DNA from: an uncultured Victivallales bacterium
GTDB taxonomy: Bacteria; Verrucomicrobiota; Lentisphaeria; Oligosphaerales; JAFGRS01
DNA length: 24,463 nucleotides
Assembly: GCA_903834675.1 (NCBI GenBank)
Contig: CAILKC010000046.1
Span: 1-24,463 of the forward strand
Reading direction: 5' to 3'
A program made the translations under genes and the position numbers. Below the pieces are notes generated by a model. It saw nothing but the letters and a program-made list of their open reading frames with translations. It was not told the DNA's origin and did not search any database. Shown here in pieces: positions 22,898 to 24,463 of this stretch (positions are counted from its first letter, which is position 1; each line of letters begins with the position of its first letter).

Positions 22898-24184
22898 ATG
22901 CAAGCTGACTCGGCAGGCAGCGTCGCGACTCTTCCCACGGCGCATCCGTGGAGGACCGTCTTGGCGATTGGCGGCGCGGCCGCCTTCCTTCTGTTCGGTT
23001 ACGAGTTTGTCAGGAGCGTCTCGACCTCCTTGTTTATCGGCGCCTACGGCGCGAAGCATCTGCCGGTCGTGATGGCGTTGGGGCCGGTTGGCACGATCCT
23101 GATCGTGTACATGTATGGCTTTCTGCTCTCGCGGCTTGGTCCCGAGCGCGCCCTGTTGGCGACGTCGGCGATCTCGGCGGTGGTGATTGTGCTGTGCTAC
23201 GTGGCCCTGAGGCAAGGCTTTGCCTTGGCTGCGGGGGTGCTGTACGTCTTCCGCGAGGCCTACATCGTCGTGTTGGTGGAGCAGTACTGGTCCTTCATCA
23301 ACAGCACCTTTCAGACGACCGAGGCCCGCAAGGTGAACGGTCCGATCACGGGTCTGGGGTCTGCCGGCGCGGTGCTGGGCGGTCTGACGGTCAGTCTCTA
23401 TGCGAAGCAACTGGGGTCGGAGACGCTGTTGCTGTTCGCGGCGGGTTCGCTGATTCCGGCCGGTATCCTCTCCTGGCTGGCCTATACCTCGGCAGGCGAG
23501 CCGAAGCCGACCCCGGAGGAAGCTGGCGGTCGTCAAGGCCATCTGGCGCTTGGGCTGTTCGCCCGCTCGCCGTACCTGATCTACCTGGCCTGCCTGATCG
23601 CGACGACCCAGGTGGTGTCCACGGTGCTGGACCTACGCTTCTCCGGCCTGGTCGAGGCGGCGATGCCGCTGAAGGACGCCCGCACGGCCTACCTGGGCGG
23701 GTTCTACGCCAAGCTCAACGTGGCCTCGTTCCTGATGCAGTTTATGGCCACGCCGCTGCTGCTGAGGGCGGTGGCTCTGCCGGTGCTTCATGGCGCCATC
23801 CCCCTGGTGCATATGGTCGCCTGTCTGTTCCTGCTCTTCCGGCCGTCGCTCACCAGCGGAGCACTCGCCTATAGTGTATTTAAGGTCCTGGACTACTCCG
23901 TCTTCCGGGCCGCCAAGGAGATGTTCTACATTCCGCTCTCCTTCGACGCACGCTACCGCGCCAAGTCGGTCATCGATGCCTTCGGTTACCGCTTCGCCAA
24001 GGGCGGCGCCTCGATGCTGCTGGGGGTGGCCGGCAAGTTCTTCGACAAGCTGCCTGGGGCACTCTACCCGGCACTGGCATTGGTGGCGAGTGCCGTCTGG
24101 CTCCCGCTGGTACTGCGGCTCACTCTGGGCCGGCCTCCGGATAACTCCGCCGCCCTCCAGCAGCCGCGCTCCAAGTCCGAGTGA
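22898..24184 (+). CDS. NTT/Npt1-like (ADP/ATP translocase-related) MFS membrane carrier
   Basis: A 428-residue integral membrane protein with about 11-12 hydrophobic helices, beginning at residue 17 (WRTVLAIGGAAAFLLFGYEFVR) and running to about 410. The second half carries the segment typical of the Npt1/TlcC-like group: YSVFRAAKEMFYIPLSFDARYRAKSVIDAF (a run given here only as its recognisable parts, YSVFRAAKEMFYIPL and RYRAKSVIDAFGYR). In chlamydiae and rickettsiae, family members exchange ATP/ADP or import nucleotides. Relatives in free-living bacteria are mostly uncharacterised, and this one is shorter than classic NTTs (about 500), so the substrate is open. AAGAGAG lies about nine bases before the ATG. 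The basic, Ser-rich tail (PRSKSE) ends 40 bases before a tandem repeat array. Confidence 0.8.
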   Translation: MQADSAGSVATLPTAHPWRTVLAIGGAAAFLLFGYEFVRSVSTSLFIGAYGAKHLPVVMALGPVGTILIVYMYGFLLSRLGPERALLATSAISAVVIVLCYVALRQGFALAAGVLYVFREAYIVVLVEQYWSFINSTFQTTEARKVNGPITGLGSAGAVLGGLTVSLYAKQLGSETLLLFAAGSLIPAGILSWLAYTSAGEPKPTPEEAGGRQGHLALGLFARSPYLIYLACLIATTQVVSTVLDLRFSGLVEAAMPLKDARTAYLGGFYAKLNVASFLMQFMATPLLLRAVALPVLHGAIPLVHMVACLFLLFRPSLTSGALAYSVFKVLDYSVFRAAKEMFYIPLSFDARYRAKSVIDAFGYRFAKGGASMLLGVAGKFFDKLPGALYPALALVASAVWLPLVLRLTLGRPPDNSAALQQPRSKSE

Positions 24185-24223
24185 GCTCAAGCCCGGCCCG
24201 CGAGCTGTGGCCACTCCGTTCCG

Positions 24224-24463
24224 CTGGAGAGGCGCCTGGCCTCAGGCGCGGCGGTGGAGCCCACCGCATCTCCACCACATTCCCCTGGAGAGGCGCCTGG
24301 CCTCAGGCGGGCGGTGGAGCCCACCGCATCTCCACCACATTCCCCTGGAGAGACGCCTGGCCTCAGGCGGGCGGTGGAGCCCACCGCATCTCCAGCGCAG
24401 TCCCCTGGAGAGACGCCTGGCCTCAGGCGGGCGGTGGAGCCCCCCGCATCTCCACCACAGGCC
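24224..24463. repeat. 60-bp tandem repeat array, each unit a potential three-way junction
   Basis: Four units start at 24224, 24285, 24345 and 24405 (periods 61, 60, 60); the array runs off the window end. Within a unit, for example 24286-24334, TGGAGA pairs with TCTCCA as an outer stem. It encloses CGCCTG-GCCT-CAGGCG (24294-24309) and GCGGTGG-AGC-CCACCGC (24311-24327). The remaining 10-11 bases (CCACATTCCC-like) are a spacer. Most differences between copies fall in unpaired or spacer positions (GG/GA at 24292 and its equivalents, the spacer of unit 3); one C in unit 4 breaks a pair. Sixty is a multiple of three and the array lacks stops in some frames, but no start or ribosome site supports coding. 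Confidence 0.9.

Noticed and set aside
24187..24384. 65-codon minus-strand frame with 20-residue repeats
   Set aside because: Arises because the repeat period is a multiple of three. The 61-bp first copy would break the frame phase, and there is no ribosome site.
24224..24463. 60-bp repeats as a CRISPR array or integron attC sites
   Set aside because: The whole unit repeats with no unique spacers, there are no gene cassettes, and no cas or integrase gene is in view.

Overview
The window (24,463 bp, visibly GC-rich, roughly 60-65% by eye) is densely coded bacterial chromosome. Nothing in it looks like phage, plasmid, IS element or CRISPR. Several markers point to the PVC superphylum, with Kiritimatiellota or a relative as my best guess: ParE/ParC proteins of the Bacteroidetes/PVC topoisomerase type, a DAHP synthase-chorismate mutase fusion next to pheA and tyrA, Rho with a very long disordered N-terminus beside coaE, an HTH-EIIA fusion, and a nucleotide-translocase-like carrier. 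The taxonomy is inference from gene content only.

Layout. (1) 154-3818, plus strand: aroQ, accB, accC, an Asp23/YqhY-family gene and an AmaP-like membrane partner, a probable operon for shikimate and fatty-acid precursors. (2) 3835-7077: a minus-strand HTH-EIIA protein diverges from a plus-strand pair, a membrane-anchored GspE/PilB-type ATPase overlapping a small multi-pass membrane protein. The gap between them holds a cluster of TGACA half-sites with a perfect inverted repeat. (3) 7187-20688, minus strand, in transcription order: hflX; coaE, rho, a zinc-ribbon protein, parE, parC and an unknown Cys-rich protein; then pheA, tyrA and aroF-CM. (4) 21271-24184, plus strand: an exported polysaccharide deacetylase and an NTT-like carrier. 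(5) 24224 to the window end: a tandem array of a 60-bp unit, each copy able to fold as a three-way junction.

The most notable element is not in any long gene. Between the Cys-rich gene and pheA, on the minus strand, lies what looks like a complete ribosome-mediated transcription attenuator. It has a promoter, a 17-residue leader peptide with three Tyr and three Phe codons (MNTVPYGSYYFAFRFGG), a protector hairpin with a UUCG tetraloop, a competing antiterminator helix, and a GC-rich terminator with a U-tract just before pheA. The three genes behind it make DAHP, convert chorismate to prephenate, and feed both the Phe and Tyr branches. A leader that reads both charged tRNAs therefore fits the operon's products.

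The other functional blocks are coherent. accB-accC-asp23 repeats the accBC-yqhY order of Bacillus. parE and parC lie side by side as the two subunits of one type IIA topoisomerase.
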